A stretch of DNA of 6,310 nucleotides, taken from NCBI GenBank assembly GCA_944326625.1, contig CALVER010000091.1, positions 1-6,310 of the forward strand, written 5' to 3'. This DNA comes from Candidatus Gastranaerophilales bacterium. Its GTDB lineage: Bacteria; Cyanobacteriota; Vampirovibrionia; Gastranaerophilales; Gastranaerophilaceae. A model generated the notes under the pieces. The model searched no databases and was not told the origin of the DNA. It was given only the letters and a program-made list of their open reading frames with translations. Position 1 is the stretch's first letter; each line of letters begins with the position of its first letter. The position numbers and the translations under genes were made by a program. Positions 1 through 5,904 of this stretch are shown here, in pieces.

Positions 1-10
1 GTAGAAAAAA

Positions 11-15
11 AGGAG
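11..15 (+). promoter_or_regulatory. Shine-Dalgarno of tuf
   Basis: AGGAG lies 9 bases before the ATG at 25 and fixes that start. Only 24 bases precede the gene in this window, so the promoter, or any upstream str-operon gene such as fusA, cannot be seen. Confidence 0.8.
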
Positions 16-24
16 ATTAATCTC

Positions 25-1233
25 ATGGCAAGAGAAAAGTACGAACGTACCAAACCGCACGTTAACATCGGTACAATCGGCCACGTTGACCACGGTAAAA
101 CAACATTGACAGCAGCTATTACAGGCGTTATGGCTGCAGCAGGTAAAGCTCAAGCAAAAAAATTCGATGAAATTGATGCTGCTCCTGAAGAAAAAGCTAG
201 AGGTATTACCATCTCTACAGCTCACGTAGAATACGAAACAGATTCAAGACACTATGCACACGTTGACTGCCCGGGCCACGCAGACTATGTTAAAAACATG
301 ATTACTGGTGCTGCTCAAATGGACGGTGCTATCCTCGTTGTTGCTGCAACTGACGGTGCTATGCCTCAGACTCGTGAACACATCTTGTTGGCTCGTCAGG
401 TTGGCGTTCCTAACTTGGTTGTATTCTTGAACAAATGCGATATGGTTGACGATCCTGAATTGTTGGAATTGGTTGAAATGGAAGTTAGAGAACTTCTTTC
501 TTCATACGAATTCGACGGTGACAGCATTCCGTTCATCCACGGTTCAGCTTTGAAAGCTCTTGAAGCTGTTCAAAAGAACCCGAACATCCAACGCGGTGAA
601 GATAAATGGGTTGACAAAATTTGGGAATTGATGGATGCAGTTGATACATACTTCCCGACACCTGAACGTGACTTAGACAAACCGTTCTTGATGCCTGTTG
701 AAGACGTATTCTCTATCACAGGCCGCGGTACTGTTGCTACAGGCCGTGTAGAACGTGGTATTGTTAAAGTTGGTGACGAAGTTGAATTGGTTGGTCTTGG
801 TGAAACTAAGAAAACAACCGTTACCGGTGTTGAAATGTTTAGAAAACAACTTGATCAAGGTCAAGCTGGTGACAACATTGGTGCTTTGCTCCGCGGTATT
901 GATAAAACTGAAATTCAACGCGGTCAAGTACTTGCAAAACCGGGTACAATTCACCCGCACACTAAATTCACAGCTAACGTTTACGTTTTGACTAAAGAAG
1001 AAGGCGGACGTCATACACCGTTCTTCCCTGGCTATCGTCCTCAGTTCTACATCAGAACAACTGACGTTACCGGTTCTATCCAATTCGACGGTCAAATGGT
1101 TATGCCTGGCGACAACGTCGTTATGACAGTTGAATTGATTGCACCTGTTGCTATCGAAGAAGGTATGAGATTCGCTATTCGTGAAGGCGGACGTACAGTT
1201 GGTGCCGGTGTTGTTGACAAAATTATTGCTTAA
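25..1233 (+). CDS. tuf: Translation elongation factor Tu
   Basis: EF-Tu is the cytoplasmic GTPase that carries aminoacyl-tRNA to the ribosomal A site. The 402-residue product is full length. The G domain shows the P-loop GHVDHGKT (residues 19-26), switch I RGITIST (59-65), DCPGHAD (81-87, with the catalytic His at 85), NKCD (136-139) and GSAL (173-176). Domains 2 and 3 follow, with the usual GRGTVATGRVERG and GGRHTPFF segments and a C-terminal REGGRTVGAGVV stretch. The wording of the protein (for example AAPEEKARGIT and VEDVFSITGRGTVATG) is close to cyanobacterial EF-Tu. Codon use is richer in C- and G-ending codons than in the neighbours, as expected for a very highly expressed gene. In many bacteria tuf lies in the str operon before rpsJ. 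Here a terminator follows at once, so tuf is the last gene of its transcript. Identification is essentially certain. Confidence 0.99.
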   Translation: MAREKYERTKPHVNIGTIGHVDHGKTTLTAAITGVMAAAGKAQAKKFDEIDAAPEEKARGITISTAHVEYETDSRHYAHVDCPGHADYVKNMITGAAQMDGAILVVAATDGAMPQTREHILLARQVGVPNLVVFLNKCDMVDDPELLELVEMEVRELLSSYEFDGDSIPFIHGSALKALEAVQKNPNIQRGEDKWVDKIWELMDAVDTYFPTPERDLDKPFLMPVEDVFSITGRGTVATGRVERGIVKVGDEVELVGLGETKKTTVTGVEMFRKQLDQGQAGDNIGALLRGIDKTEIQRGQVLAKPGTIHPHTKFTANVYVLTKEEGGRHTPFFPGYRPQFYIRTTDVTGSIQFDGQMVMPGDNVVMTVELIAPVAIEEGMRFAIREGGRTVGAGVVDKIIA

Positions 1234-1251
1234 TAATTTTTCATCACATAT

Positions 1252-1290
1252 AAAAAAGAACCTGAACTTTTGTTCAGGTTCTTTTTTTTT
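1252..1290 (+). terminator. Bidirectional intrinsic terminator after tuf
   Basis: A perfect stem GAACCTGAAC / GTTCAGGTTC closes a TTTT loop at 1268-1271 and is followed by nine T's. The 5' side carries six A's, so the same hairpin read on the minus strand also ends in a T run. It starts 18 bases after the tuf stop and lies 10 bases beyond the stop of the convergent RHH gene, so it probably ends transcripts from both sides. Confidence 0.93.
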
Positions 1291-1300
1291 CGTTAAATAA

Positions 1301-1522
1301 CTAACTTAAAAGCGCTTCAACAATTTTAGCATTTGTTCTGGCTTGCGTTACATTGATTAAGTATTTTTTCAATGTTTTAGCGACAAGCTCGGAGCGGTTT
1401 TTGGAATATTTAACAGCGCCTAATTCGTCAATGGCTCTGGCCGGAAGCGTCAAAACTACATTGGATTTTTCATCAGGCAGTGCCAGATATTCTTCTAAAG
1501 TTGTTGTTGCGTAGTCCTTCAT
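1301..1522 (-). CDS. Ribbon-helix-helix (CopG-like) protein, second of a pair
   Basis: A 73-residue putative DNA-binding protein. A polar N-terminal arm of about 20 residues precedes a short strand (NVVLTLPA, about residues 21-28), a helix (AIDELGAV), a turn with KNRSEL (about 42-47) and a second helix (VAKTLKKYL). This is the pattern of an RHH/CopG/Arc fold, in which a dimer inserts its paired strand into the major groove. The tail TNAKIVEALLS closely matches the tail of the gene upstream, TNAELLEALLG, so the two are probably diverged duplicates. The gap between them is 19 bases, consistent with one mRNA. The start has only a weak purine-rich site (AGGATTGGGG). No toxin gene is adjacent, so an antitoxin role is not supported. 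A small transcriptional regulator is the neutral reading. The operator is unknown. Confidence 0.75.
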   Translation of the reverse strand: MKDYATTTLEEYLALPDEKSNVVLTLPARAIDELGAVKYSKNRSELVAKTLKKYLINVTQARTNAKIVEALLS

Positions 1523-1541
1523 TTTTCCCCAATCCTTTTTG

Positions 1542-1730
1542 TTATCCTAAGAGTGCTTCTAAAAGTTCTGCATTTGTTGCGGCTTTACCGCTGTTTCTGA
1601 TTTGTGATCTGTACATATATGATCTTAATGCTTCTCTGATTAATTCTGAACGTGTACGGTTTTCGCTTGTTGCTACGGAATCAATTTCGTCCAAAAATTT
1701 TTCAGGCATTGAAATAAGTACTCTTGCCAT
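1542..1730 (-). CDS. Ribbon-helix-helix (CopG-like) regulator, first of a pair
   Basis: A 62-residue protein with a textbook RHH domain. The strand is ARVLISMP (residues 2-9), helix 1 is EKFLDEIDSVA (10-20), the turn is SENRTRSEL (21-29) and helix 2 is IREALRSYM (30-38). A short tail ends in TNAELLEALLG. Such proteins bind DNA as dimers and usually repress their own or nearby promoters. AGGAG at 1739-1743 (minus strand) is a strong ribosome site that supports this start. The upstream 116 bases hold an AT-rich patch with TATATATATA near 1760-1770 that could be its -10 region or an operator, but no convincing -35 is visible. It leads the probable two-gene RHH operon. Its target cannot be inferred from the neighbours. 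Confidence 0.85.
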   Translation of the reverse strand: MARVLISMPEKFLDEIDSVATSENRTRSELIREALRSYMYRSQIRNSGKAATNAELLEALLG

Positions 1731-1846
1731 TGTTGTAACTCCTATTTTTGTATTCCCCTTGTATATATATAAAAAATTTCATGCCGAAAAAATTGCCTGA
1801 GATATAATTTTTTATGAAAAATTGCTTAACAAAACTTCATGAAATA
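1731..1846. other. AT-rich intergenic region before the RHH operon
   Basis: This spacer runs between the end of the HEAT-like gene and the start of the RHH pair, both on the minus strand. It contains an alternating TA stretch (about 1760-1770) and several A/T runs. I see no GC-rich terminator hairpin for the HEAT-like gene, so read-through into the RHH pair is possible. The RHH promoter, and perhaps its autoregulatory operator, should lie here. Confidence 0.4.
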
Positions 1847-2575
1847 TCAAAATCGCCGTACATAGTAGTTTTTGTCGTGTTTAAGCTGATTGCGTATTTC
1901 GGATAATTCGGGGTCTTTGTGGATTTTAGTGAGAATTTTAGCGGTCTTTTCGCGAATTGTGTATTCATTAATATCTTTTGTTTGTTTGATAATATTTTTC
2001 AGCACATTCGGCGGTATAAATTCTGTGAATTCAAAAATCGTTTCAAGGCACCAGTATAGTTTAAAAACTTCTTTGTTAACTTTGTATTTTCCGTCTTGAA
2101 AATCGAATTTTTGGACAATTTGTATTAAATTTTGTGTTAAATCAATAAGTTTTCCGGTAAAATACGTACAAAAATCATTATTTTTTTGCAGGAATTTAAG
2201 AGAAGTTATGATATTTCGGCAGACATTGGAATTAACGTCAATAGTTGCAGCCAAAAAAGTATCATAGATTGATTTGTCAAAAAAGTATTTATCCTGCCCG
2301 CCGGAAATTAATTCATAAATTTTAAGAGCAACGGCTTCGCGGATTTTGCCGTCCTGACCTGTAAGATTATTGACTAAAATTTTTGCCTGTTCAATATTTT
2401 CAATATGGTCAATTTTAAGCGCAGCGATTTGTTTCTGGACAATATTACCGGTATTCAGAAGCGTAAAAAGCTCACCGGGCGTTAAATTTTTTTCAAAAAG
2501 ATTTAACGCCTGCTTGAAATTTTCATCTAAAGTTGGATAATAAGAAGTATTCAAATTTTGCTTATCCTGCGTCAT
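1847..2575 (-). CDS. HEAT-like helical-repeat protein
   Basis: This protein is about 242 residues long and predicted all-helical and soluble. It has repeated short amphipathic helices and a C-terminal segment (LKHDKNYYVRRF) like the last helix pair of HEAT/PBS-type repeats, which usually act as protein-binding scaffolds. The middle contains GQDGKIREAVALKIYEL and NSNVCRNIITSLKFL, both typical of HEAT units (a charged turn, then a helix rich in A, L and I). There is no catalytic motif, signal peptide or membrane segment. The frame extends upstream to an ATG at 2614. I chose the ATG at 2573-2575 because the extra 13 residues are unlike the rest of the protein. No candidate start has a Shine-Dalgarno, so the start is uncertain. 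The gene stands alone, with 116 bases before the RHH pair and a divergent small gene upstream. Its partner and function are unknown. Confidence 0.75.
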   Translation of the reverse strand: MTQDKQNLNTSYYPTLDENFKQALNLFEKNLTPGELFTLLNTGNIVQKQIAALKIDHIENIEQAKILVNNLTGQDGKIREAVALKIYELISGGQDKYFFDKSIYDTFLAATIDVNSNVCRNIITSLKFLQKNNDFCTYFTGKLIDLTQNLIQIVQKFDFQDGKYKVNKEVFKLYWCLETIFEFTEFIPPNVLKNIIKQTKDINEYTIREKTAKILTKIHKDPELSEIRNQLKHDKNYYVRRF

Positions 2576-2608
2576 ACATAAATAATATAACATAAAGTTT
2601 AATGAAAT

Positions 2609-2637
2609 TTGCATATTCAGGCGTTTTAATGTATTAT
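2609..2637 (+). promoter_or_regulatory. Possible promoter of the 57-residue gene
   Basis: TTGCAT (2609-2614) and TATTAT (2632-2637) are separated by 17 bases, matching the sigma-70 layout with one or two mismatches in each box. It would give a leader of about 16 bases carrying the AGGAG at 2647-2651. The region is very AT-rich and also reads TATAAT on the minus strand (2633-2638), so it may serve both divergent genes. The exact boxes are uncertain. Confidence 0.4.
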
Positions 2638-2659
2638 ATAGATAATAGGAGATTTACCC

Positions 2660-2833
2660 ATGGATGATATTATTAATTTTTTCAAAGATATATTTATGAT
2701 AAAAGAATGCAATGACAGAAAAGTCGGATTGTGTCAGTTTAAAACGGAAACCCCTGTCGAAAAACCGCGTAAATTGGTTTTAAAGGCATCAAAAGATATA
2801 AAGATTTCTGATTTAATGCGTAGAAGTGCTTAG
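2660..2833 (+). CDS. Small conserved-looking hypothetical protein, 57 residues
   Basis: A short gene with all the signs of being real. AGGAG at 2647-2651 sits 8 bases before the ATG, and the 57 codons run without interruption to a TAG at 2831-2833. The product begins MDDIINFFKDIFMIKE, continues with a Cys-containing stretch (residues 17-25), then a proline/lysine-rich linker (TPVEKPRKL), and ends ISDLMRRSA. The N-terminal 16 residues could form a short amphipathic helix. There is no recognisable domain and the protein is too short for a confident family call. Its stop overlaps the stop of the convergent cobO gene by 4 bases, so neither gene has a terminator between them. Nothing ties it functionally to cobO. 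Function unknown. Confidence 0.72.
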   Translation: MDDIINFFKDIFMIKECNDRKVGLCQFKTETPVEKPRKLVLKASKDIKISDLMRRSA

Positions 2834-3405
2834 TATTCAATGCCTTTTCTGGCAGCGATACCTGTATCCCAGTAATGTTTAACGGGTTTAATCTCGGAAA
2901 CCAAGTGCGCAATTTCGATAATTTTCGGGTGCGCATTTCGTCCTGTTAAAACAATTTCCATTTCTTCGGGTTTGTTTTTCAAAACTTCAACCACCTCATC
3001 CACGTCAAGAATCCCCATATCTATTGCGATATTGGCTTCATCAAGGATTATGAGCTGGTATTCATCGTTTTTGATGGCTTTTTTAGCAAGTTCCCAGCCT
3101 TTTTTAATTTCTCTGACGTCATCTTCGGTTTCGTTATCTTTATATACAATTCTGTCCAAGCCGGCCTGAATGATTTTTAAATTATCCTTAATCGCCGGCG
3201 ACAAATTCATAAACGAATTAAGTTCACCGTAGTCATCTCCGCCTTTTGTGAACATAATTATTAAAACTTTCCAGCATCTGCCGAGAGCTCTCATCGCAAG
3301 CCCCAAAGACGCTGTGGTTTTGCCTTTGCCGTCACCTGTATAGACCTGTATGTAACCGTGCTGTGCCCAGTTCGGATTTATTAATTTGTTTTCGCAATTG
3401 TCCAT
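2830..3405 (-). CDS. cobO: Corrinoid (cobyrinate a,c-diamide) adenosyltransferase, CobO/BtuR family
   Basis: This enzyme transfers the 5'-deoxyadenosyl group from ATP to the Co(I) form of a corrinoid, in coenzyme B12 synthesis or salvage in the cytosol. The 191-residue product has the family's usual length and landmarks: the unusual P-loop GDGKGKTT (residues 24-31), KGGDDYGEL (54-62), the Walker-B-like LDEAN (121-125), LTGRNAHP (153-160) and the closing HYWDTGIAARKGIEY. The start is fixed by GGAGG at 3411-3415 (minus strand), 5 bases before the ATG. A TATAAT on the minus strand (3435-3440) could be its -10 box, with no good -35. No other cobamide gene and no cobalamin riboswitch are present in the 45-base upstream gap, so synthesis and salvage cannot be told apart. 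The family assignment is secure. Confidence 0.96.
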   Translation of the reverse strand: MDNCENKLINPNWAQHGYIQVYTGDGKGKTTASLGLAMRALGRCWKVLIIMFTKGGDDYGELNSFMNLSPAIKDNLKIIQAGLDRIVYKDNETEDDVREIKKGWELAKKAIKNDEYQLIILDEANIAIDMGILDVDEVVEVLKNKPEEMEIVLTGRNAHPKIIEIAHLVSEIKPVKHYWDTGIAARKGIEY

Positions 3406-3450
3406 TGAGCCCTCCGGGACATTTTTCTTTGTTTATTATATATTAAAAAA

Positions 3451-3957
3451 ATGAAGAATAAAACCGACTACAGAGTATATGCAAAAGAATTAAGAAAAAC
3501 GCTGGATGTAGCGTCTTTAAGTCAAAGCCTTTGTGAGAAAATCCGTCAGGAAAGTCATTACAAAAACGCAAAACATGTCATGCTTTTTTATCCCACGGCA
3601 TACGAAATTGATTTAAGAGATTTGTTTCGTGATGAAAAAAGTTTTTATCTGCCTAAAGTACATGACGATAAAATTCTTGTATGTCCTTTGTCGGAAAAAC
3701 TTGAAAAATCAAAATTTAACATTATGGAGCCGTGTTCCGGGCCTGTAGAACCCGAATTGTTGGATATAATTATTGTGCCGGCGCTTATGGCGGATAAAAG
3801 AGGTTATCGTCTGGGCTATGGCGGCGGATTTTATGACAGGTTTCTGCCGTTATGCATAAATGCGTTTAAAATCGTTGCAGTCCCAAAAGAATTATTTATC
3901 GACGAACTTCCGTATGATGAATTTGACGTGAAAGTCGATAAAGTGTTATACATGTAA
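3451..3957 (+). CDS. 5-formyltetrahydrofolate cyclo-ligase family protein
   Basis: The enzyme converts 5-formyl-THF and ATP to 5,10-methenyl-THF, returning stored folate to the one-carbon pool in the cytosol. The 168-residue protein shows the basic N-terminal helix (AKELRKTL, residues 11-18), the substrate-pocket segment FYPTAYEIDL (46-55), FYLPKV (65-70), a MEP element (92-94) and the family signature GYRLGYGGGFYDRF (118-131) after DIIIVPALMAD. The C-terminus VDKVLYM is also typical. It is slightly shorter than many homologues (about 180-200 residues), with a compact middle. The only possible ATG is at 3451, and it has no Shine-Dalgarno. A TATATT at 3439-3444 would place the transcript start at or next to the ATG, so the mRNA may be leaderless. 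It is divergent from cobO, and no functional link between them is implied. Confidence 0.93.
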   Translation: MKNKTDYRVYAKELRKTLDVASLSQSLCEKIRQESHYKNAKHVMLFYPTAYEIDLRDLFRDEKSFYLPKVHDDKILVCPLSEKLEKSKFNIMEPCSGPVEPELLDIIIVPALMADKRGYRLGYGGGFYDRFLPLCINAFKIVAVPKELFIDELPYDEFDVKVDKVLYM

Positions 3958-3984
3958 AAAGGACCCGCGTTTAAGCGAGTCCTT
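3955..3984 (-). terminator. Intrinsic terminator of the Met/Gln-rich gene
   Basis: The stem pairs 3961-3968 with 3975-3982 around a six-base loop, extended by flanking A/T pairs. Read on the minus strand it forms GGACTCGC/GCGGGTCC with one G-U pair and is followed by TTTTTA. On the plus strand the same site has a C-A mismatch and no T run, so it is mainly the end of the minus-strand gene at 4026-4544 and only a weak stop for the cyclo-ligase. Its T run overlaps the cyclo-ligase stop codon. Confidence 0.7.
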
Positions 3985-4000
3985 AAAGGTTAGTTTAAGG
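3981..4000. repeat. Perfect 7-bp inverted repeat next to the terminator
   Basis: CCTTAAA (3981-3987) and TTTAAGG (3994-4000) flank a six-base spacer GGTTAG. The left arm shares 3981-3984 with the terminator stem, so the two hairpins cannot form together in full. It lies in the 3' region of the minus-strand coiled-coil gene. Possible processing or 3'-end structure; function unknown. Confidence 0.45.
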
Positions 4001-4025
4001 ATTAAAATTTTATTCAGCTAAATTA

Positions 4026-4544
4026 TTATGCCGTATATTTTGGAGCAAAAGCTTTAATTCCTGCTTCTTCAGCTTGTTTTACGCTTTCAAGTTCCTGTTC
4101 AATCATTTTTAACTGAGCTTCAATTTTTGTTTTTTCCTGCATCATTTGTTTTTCTTGCTCATTTAATAATTTAGCTTCAATTTTTGCCATGCGTTCGCGT
4201 TCCTGTTTATACAAACTTTGCTGAATCCACTGCTGATACATCATTTGTGAATTCGGATCCATTTGCATAATCTGTTGTGCGATCATAGGCTGCATTCCCA
4301 TAAAATTCATCTGGGCATTTTGAACCGCCATGTTATGTGAATAATTCATGTACATCATTGTTCTTCCGAACATTGAGCTTGGAGTATTCATCATATCATA
4401 CATTGAAACTGATCCGTCTGCAATATTTGCCGCATACTGCTGCATATCACTTATTTTTCTTGTGATTTCCTGCAGCCTTGCCTGATACTTGTATTGCTGG
4501 CTGATCAGATCATGTTTTCGAGCGATAAACATTAAAATAGCCAT
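4026..4544 (-). CDS. Met/Gln-rich coiled-coil protein, unknown function
   Basis: A 172-residue protein of unusual composition, with 23 Met and 24 Gln (about 27% together) and a single Trp. The N-terminal 40 residues form an amphipathic helix (ARKHDLISQQYKYQARLQ onward). A central low-complexity part (about 45-110) is full of M, Q, N and Y (for example TMMYMNYSHNM). A long charged coiled coil (about 113-158, with heptad-like K/E/Q/L spacing) leads to an AFAPKYTA tail. There is no signal peptide, although the first seven residues (MAILMFI) are hydrophobic. AGGAG at 4553-4557 supports the chosen start over the Met at residue 5. I associate such proteins with Gastranaerophilales but know of no assigned function. 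The overall plan (N-terminal helix, variable middle, coiled coil, aromatic tail) resembles the protein at 5440-5832. It stands alone, between its own terminator and that of clpP. Confidence 0.85.
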   Translation of the reverse strand: MAILMFIARKHDLISQQYKYQARLQEITRKISDMQQYAANIADGSVSMYDMMNTPSSMFGRTMMYMNYSHNMAVQNAQMNFMGMQPMIAQQIMQMDPNSQMMYQQWIQQSLYKQERERMAKIEAKLLNEQEKQMMQEKTKIEAQLKMIEQELESVKQAEEAGIKAFAPKYTA

Positions 4545-4594
4545 CGTCGTAACTCCTACCTAATAACTAACCTTTTTTAACCTTTACAAATATA

Positions 4595-4630
4595 TAAAAA
4601 CATGCAATATCAAGTTATTGCATGTTTTTT
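4595..4630 (-). terminator. Intrinsic terminator after clpP
   Basis: A perfect stem AAAACATGCAATA / TATTGCATGTTTT (left arm ending 4609, right arm starting 4616) surrounds the loop TCAAGT. Read on the minus strand it ends in TTTTT and lies 28 bases beyond the clpP stop. The plus-strand side also ends in six T's, so it is symmetric, but no plus-strand gene leads into it. It separates clpP from the Met/Gln-rich gene. Confidence 0.85.
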
Positions 4631-4658
4631 GAGGTTTTGTTAAGTTATGTTACAAAAG

Positions 4659-5273
4659 CTATTTATTTTCTCTTGTTATAACTTTATCAATAAGTCCGTA
4701 TTCAAGAGCTTCCTGTGCCGTTAAGAAGTGATCGCGTTCGCAGTCTTCTTTAACTTTTTCATAAGGCTGACCTGAATTTTCCGCCATAATACTTATTAAC
4801 ATATCTTTCATTCTTAAAATTTCTTTGGCTTCAATTTCAATATCGGTAGCCTGACCTTTAGCACCGCCCAAAGGCTGGTGAATCATAACCCTTGAATTCG
4901 GCAGAGCCATTCTTTTGCCTTTTGCGCCTGAACATAGTAAAAATGCTCCCATAGACGCTGCATCACCAAGGCAAATTGTTGATACATCAGCTTTTATTAA
5001 CTGCATTGTGTCATAAATTGCCATACCTGCTGTAATTACGCCTCCAGGACTGTTTATGTAAAGCATGATATCTTTTTCAGGATTTTCGCTGTCAAGCAGC
5101 AATAATTGCGCAACTATTGAATTTGCAACTTCATCATCAATTTCCGTTCCCAAAAAGATAATTCGTTCTCTTAACAATCTTGAAAAAATATCAAATGAAC
5201 GTTCGCCTCTTGATGACGCTTCTATAACCGTCGGGACATAACCCATAATTTTAAAATAAGTTTCCTGATCCAT
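4659..5273 (-). CDS. clpP: ATP-dependent Clp protease proteolytic subunit
   Basis: ClpP forms the double-heptamer serine-protease barrel that degrades unfolded substrates fed to it by ClpX, ClpA or ClpC. The 204-residue protein has the usual length. The catalytic triad is complete: Ser107 in GDAASMGAFLL, His132 in RVMIHQPLGG and Asp181 in ERDHFLTAQEAL. The oxyanion segment NSPGG (74-78), the start of the processed N-terminus (VPTVIE, 13-18) and RLLRERIIFLG (32-42) are all canonical. The first 12 residues look like the short propeptide removed by self-cleavage. AGGAG at 5281-5285 (minus strand) supports the start. Neither clpX nor the trigger factor gene (tig), frequent neighbours of clpP, is present, so this is a stand-alone unit with its own promoter and terminator. 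Many bacteria carry more than one clpP. Whether this is the sole copy cannot be told here. Confidence 0.98.
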   Translation of the reverse strand: MDQETYFKIMGYVPTVIEASSRGERSFDIFSRLLRERIIFLGTEIDDEVANSIVAQLLLLDSENPEKDIMLYINSPGGVITAGMAIYDTMQLIKADVSTICLGDAASMGAFLLCSGAKGKRMALPNSRVMIHQPLGGAKGQATDIEIEAKEILRMKDMLISIMAENSGQPYEKVKEDCERDHFLTAQEALEYGLIDKVITRENK

Positions 5274-5296
5274 ATTAATTCTCCTAATATATTTTT

Positions 5297-5305
5297 ATTA
5301 TATCA
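5297..5305 (-). promoter_or_regulatory. Extended -10 promoter of clpP
   Basis: On the minus strand the sequence reads TGATATAAT, a perfect -10 box with the TGn extension. The -35 position (about 5320-5325, TGATAA) is poor, as is common for extended -10 promoters. The predicted start near 5290 gives a leader of about 17 bases carrying the AGGAG. I see no CtsR- or heat-shock-type operator. Confidence 0.5.
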
Positions 5306-5364
5306 TAAATCTCAAATTTTTATCATTCGTGAGGTGGATTTTGGAATATTAACAAATGTAACAA

Positions 5365-5397
5365 AATAAATCCTTCCTGAAATCAGAGGGTTTCGGA
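5365..5397. repeat. Imperfect inverted repeat upstream of the coiled-coil gene
   Basis: Arms built from ATCC...GAAA and TTTC GGAT pair imperfectly, with a five-base bulge and a loop of about eight bases. The element sits in the divergent intergenic region (5274-5439) between clpP and the plus-strand coiled-coil gene. It may be leader structure or an operator. The evidence is weak. No clear promoter for the plus-strand gene is visible beyond a TATATA near 5404-5410. Confidence 0.25.
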
Positions 5398-5439
5398 TGT
5401 TTTTATATATGTAAGAGATAAAAAGAAGAGGACAGAGCG

Positions 5440-5832
5440 ATGGCTATTTCAAACATTCATGAAACATTGTTAATGTACACAAAGCAAAAATCCGCAATTA
5501 ACGAGCAGTTATCAGGCGTAATGTTCGATATGGTTTCTGCATCACGAAAAACAGCTGATTTACAGCAGAAATATAACGAGAGATTACAGGCTGCATATTA
5601 CGATCCTGATTACGGATACGGTACTGATGAATATATGGTCATTGTTGAACAATATGAAAATGACCACGAATTTGAATTATCAGCATTGGAAGCATGGGAA
5701 TCCGAGCTGGAACTTGAAAAAAATAATCTTGAAACTCAGTTAAACGAGATTACGTCATTTGAAAACAGCTGGACAAAATTGTTACAGACAAATATTAAAA
5801 GCGACTTCTCGTATGGCGGAGTCGGTCAGTAA
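5440..5832 (+). CDS. Small coiled-coil protein, unknown function
   Basis: A 130-residue acidic, soluble, mostly helical protein. Residues 1-50 form helices with regular hydrophobic spacing (ETLLMYTKQKSAINEQL; SASRKTADLQQKYNERLQ). An aromatic hinge follows (AAYYDPDYGYGTDEY, about 51-65), then a long charged coiled coil (about 66-110: EFELSALEAWESELELEK and on) and a tail ending SDFSYGGVGQ. There is no signal peptide or membrane segment. The start is supported by AGAGGA at 5426-5431. I recall proteins of this shape in Gastranaerophilales, sometimes in several copies, with no established role. A structural, chaperone or secretion-related role would be a guess. It is followed by a strong terminator and is monocistronic. 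Confidence 0.85.
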   Translation: MAISNIHETLLMYTKQKSAINEQLSGVMFDMVSASRKTADLQQKYNERLQAAYYDPDYGYGTDEYMVIVEQYENDHEFELSALEAWESELELEKNNLETQLNEITSFENSWTKLLQTNIKSDFSYGGVGQ

Positions 5833-5834
5833 TA

Positions 5835-5864
5835 AAAAAAAGCGGATTTTATATCCGCTTTTTT
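5835..5864 (+). terminator. Intrinsic terminator after the coiled-coil gene
   Basis: GCGGAT (5842-5847) and ATCCGC (5853-5858) form a stem with loop TTTAT. Seven A's precede it and six T's follow. The first base of the next promoter's -35 box is only two bases after the T run, so the two transcription units are packed tightly. Confidence 0.9.
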
Positions 5865-5865
5865 A

Positions 5866-5895
5866 TTGACAAAAATCGGGTTAAATTGGTATAAT
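5866..5895 (+). promoter_or_regulatory. Near-perfect sigma-70 promoter
   Basis: The -35 box TTGACA (5866-5871) is a full consensus match. After 18 bases the -10 box TATAAT (5890-5895) is also perfect, preceded by the TGG extension (5887-5889). It is the strongest promoter in the window. Transcription should begin near 5902, just before the AGAAGGAG ribosome site, and serve the ORF that starts at 5920. Confidence 0.88.
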
Positions 5896-5904
5896 AAAAC
5901 TGTG

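Noticed and set aside
673..1095. Long minus-strand frame inside tuf (and a plus-strand frame at 755-991)
   Set aside because: Shadows of the tuf codon pattern. EF-Tu is full length and conserved throughout.
1301..1730. Toxin-antitoxin module
   Set aside because: Both genes look like RHH DNA-binding proteins. No toxin-like gene (ParE, RelE, MazF or similar) is adjacent.
1480..1800. Plus-strand frame of 106 codons opposite the RHH genes
   Set aside because: No ribosome site, and the minus strand encodes two clear RHH proteins with start signals.
3406..3450. Cobalamin riboswitch upstream of cobO
   Set aside because: The gap to the divergent gene is only 45 bases, too short for the aptamer, and no B12-box-like sequence is visible.
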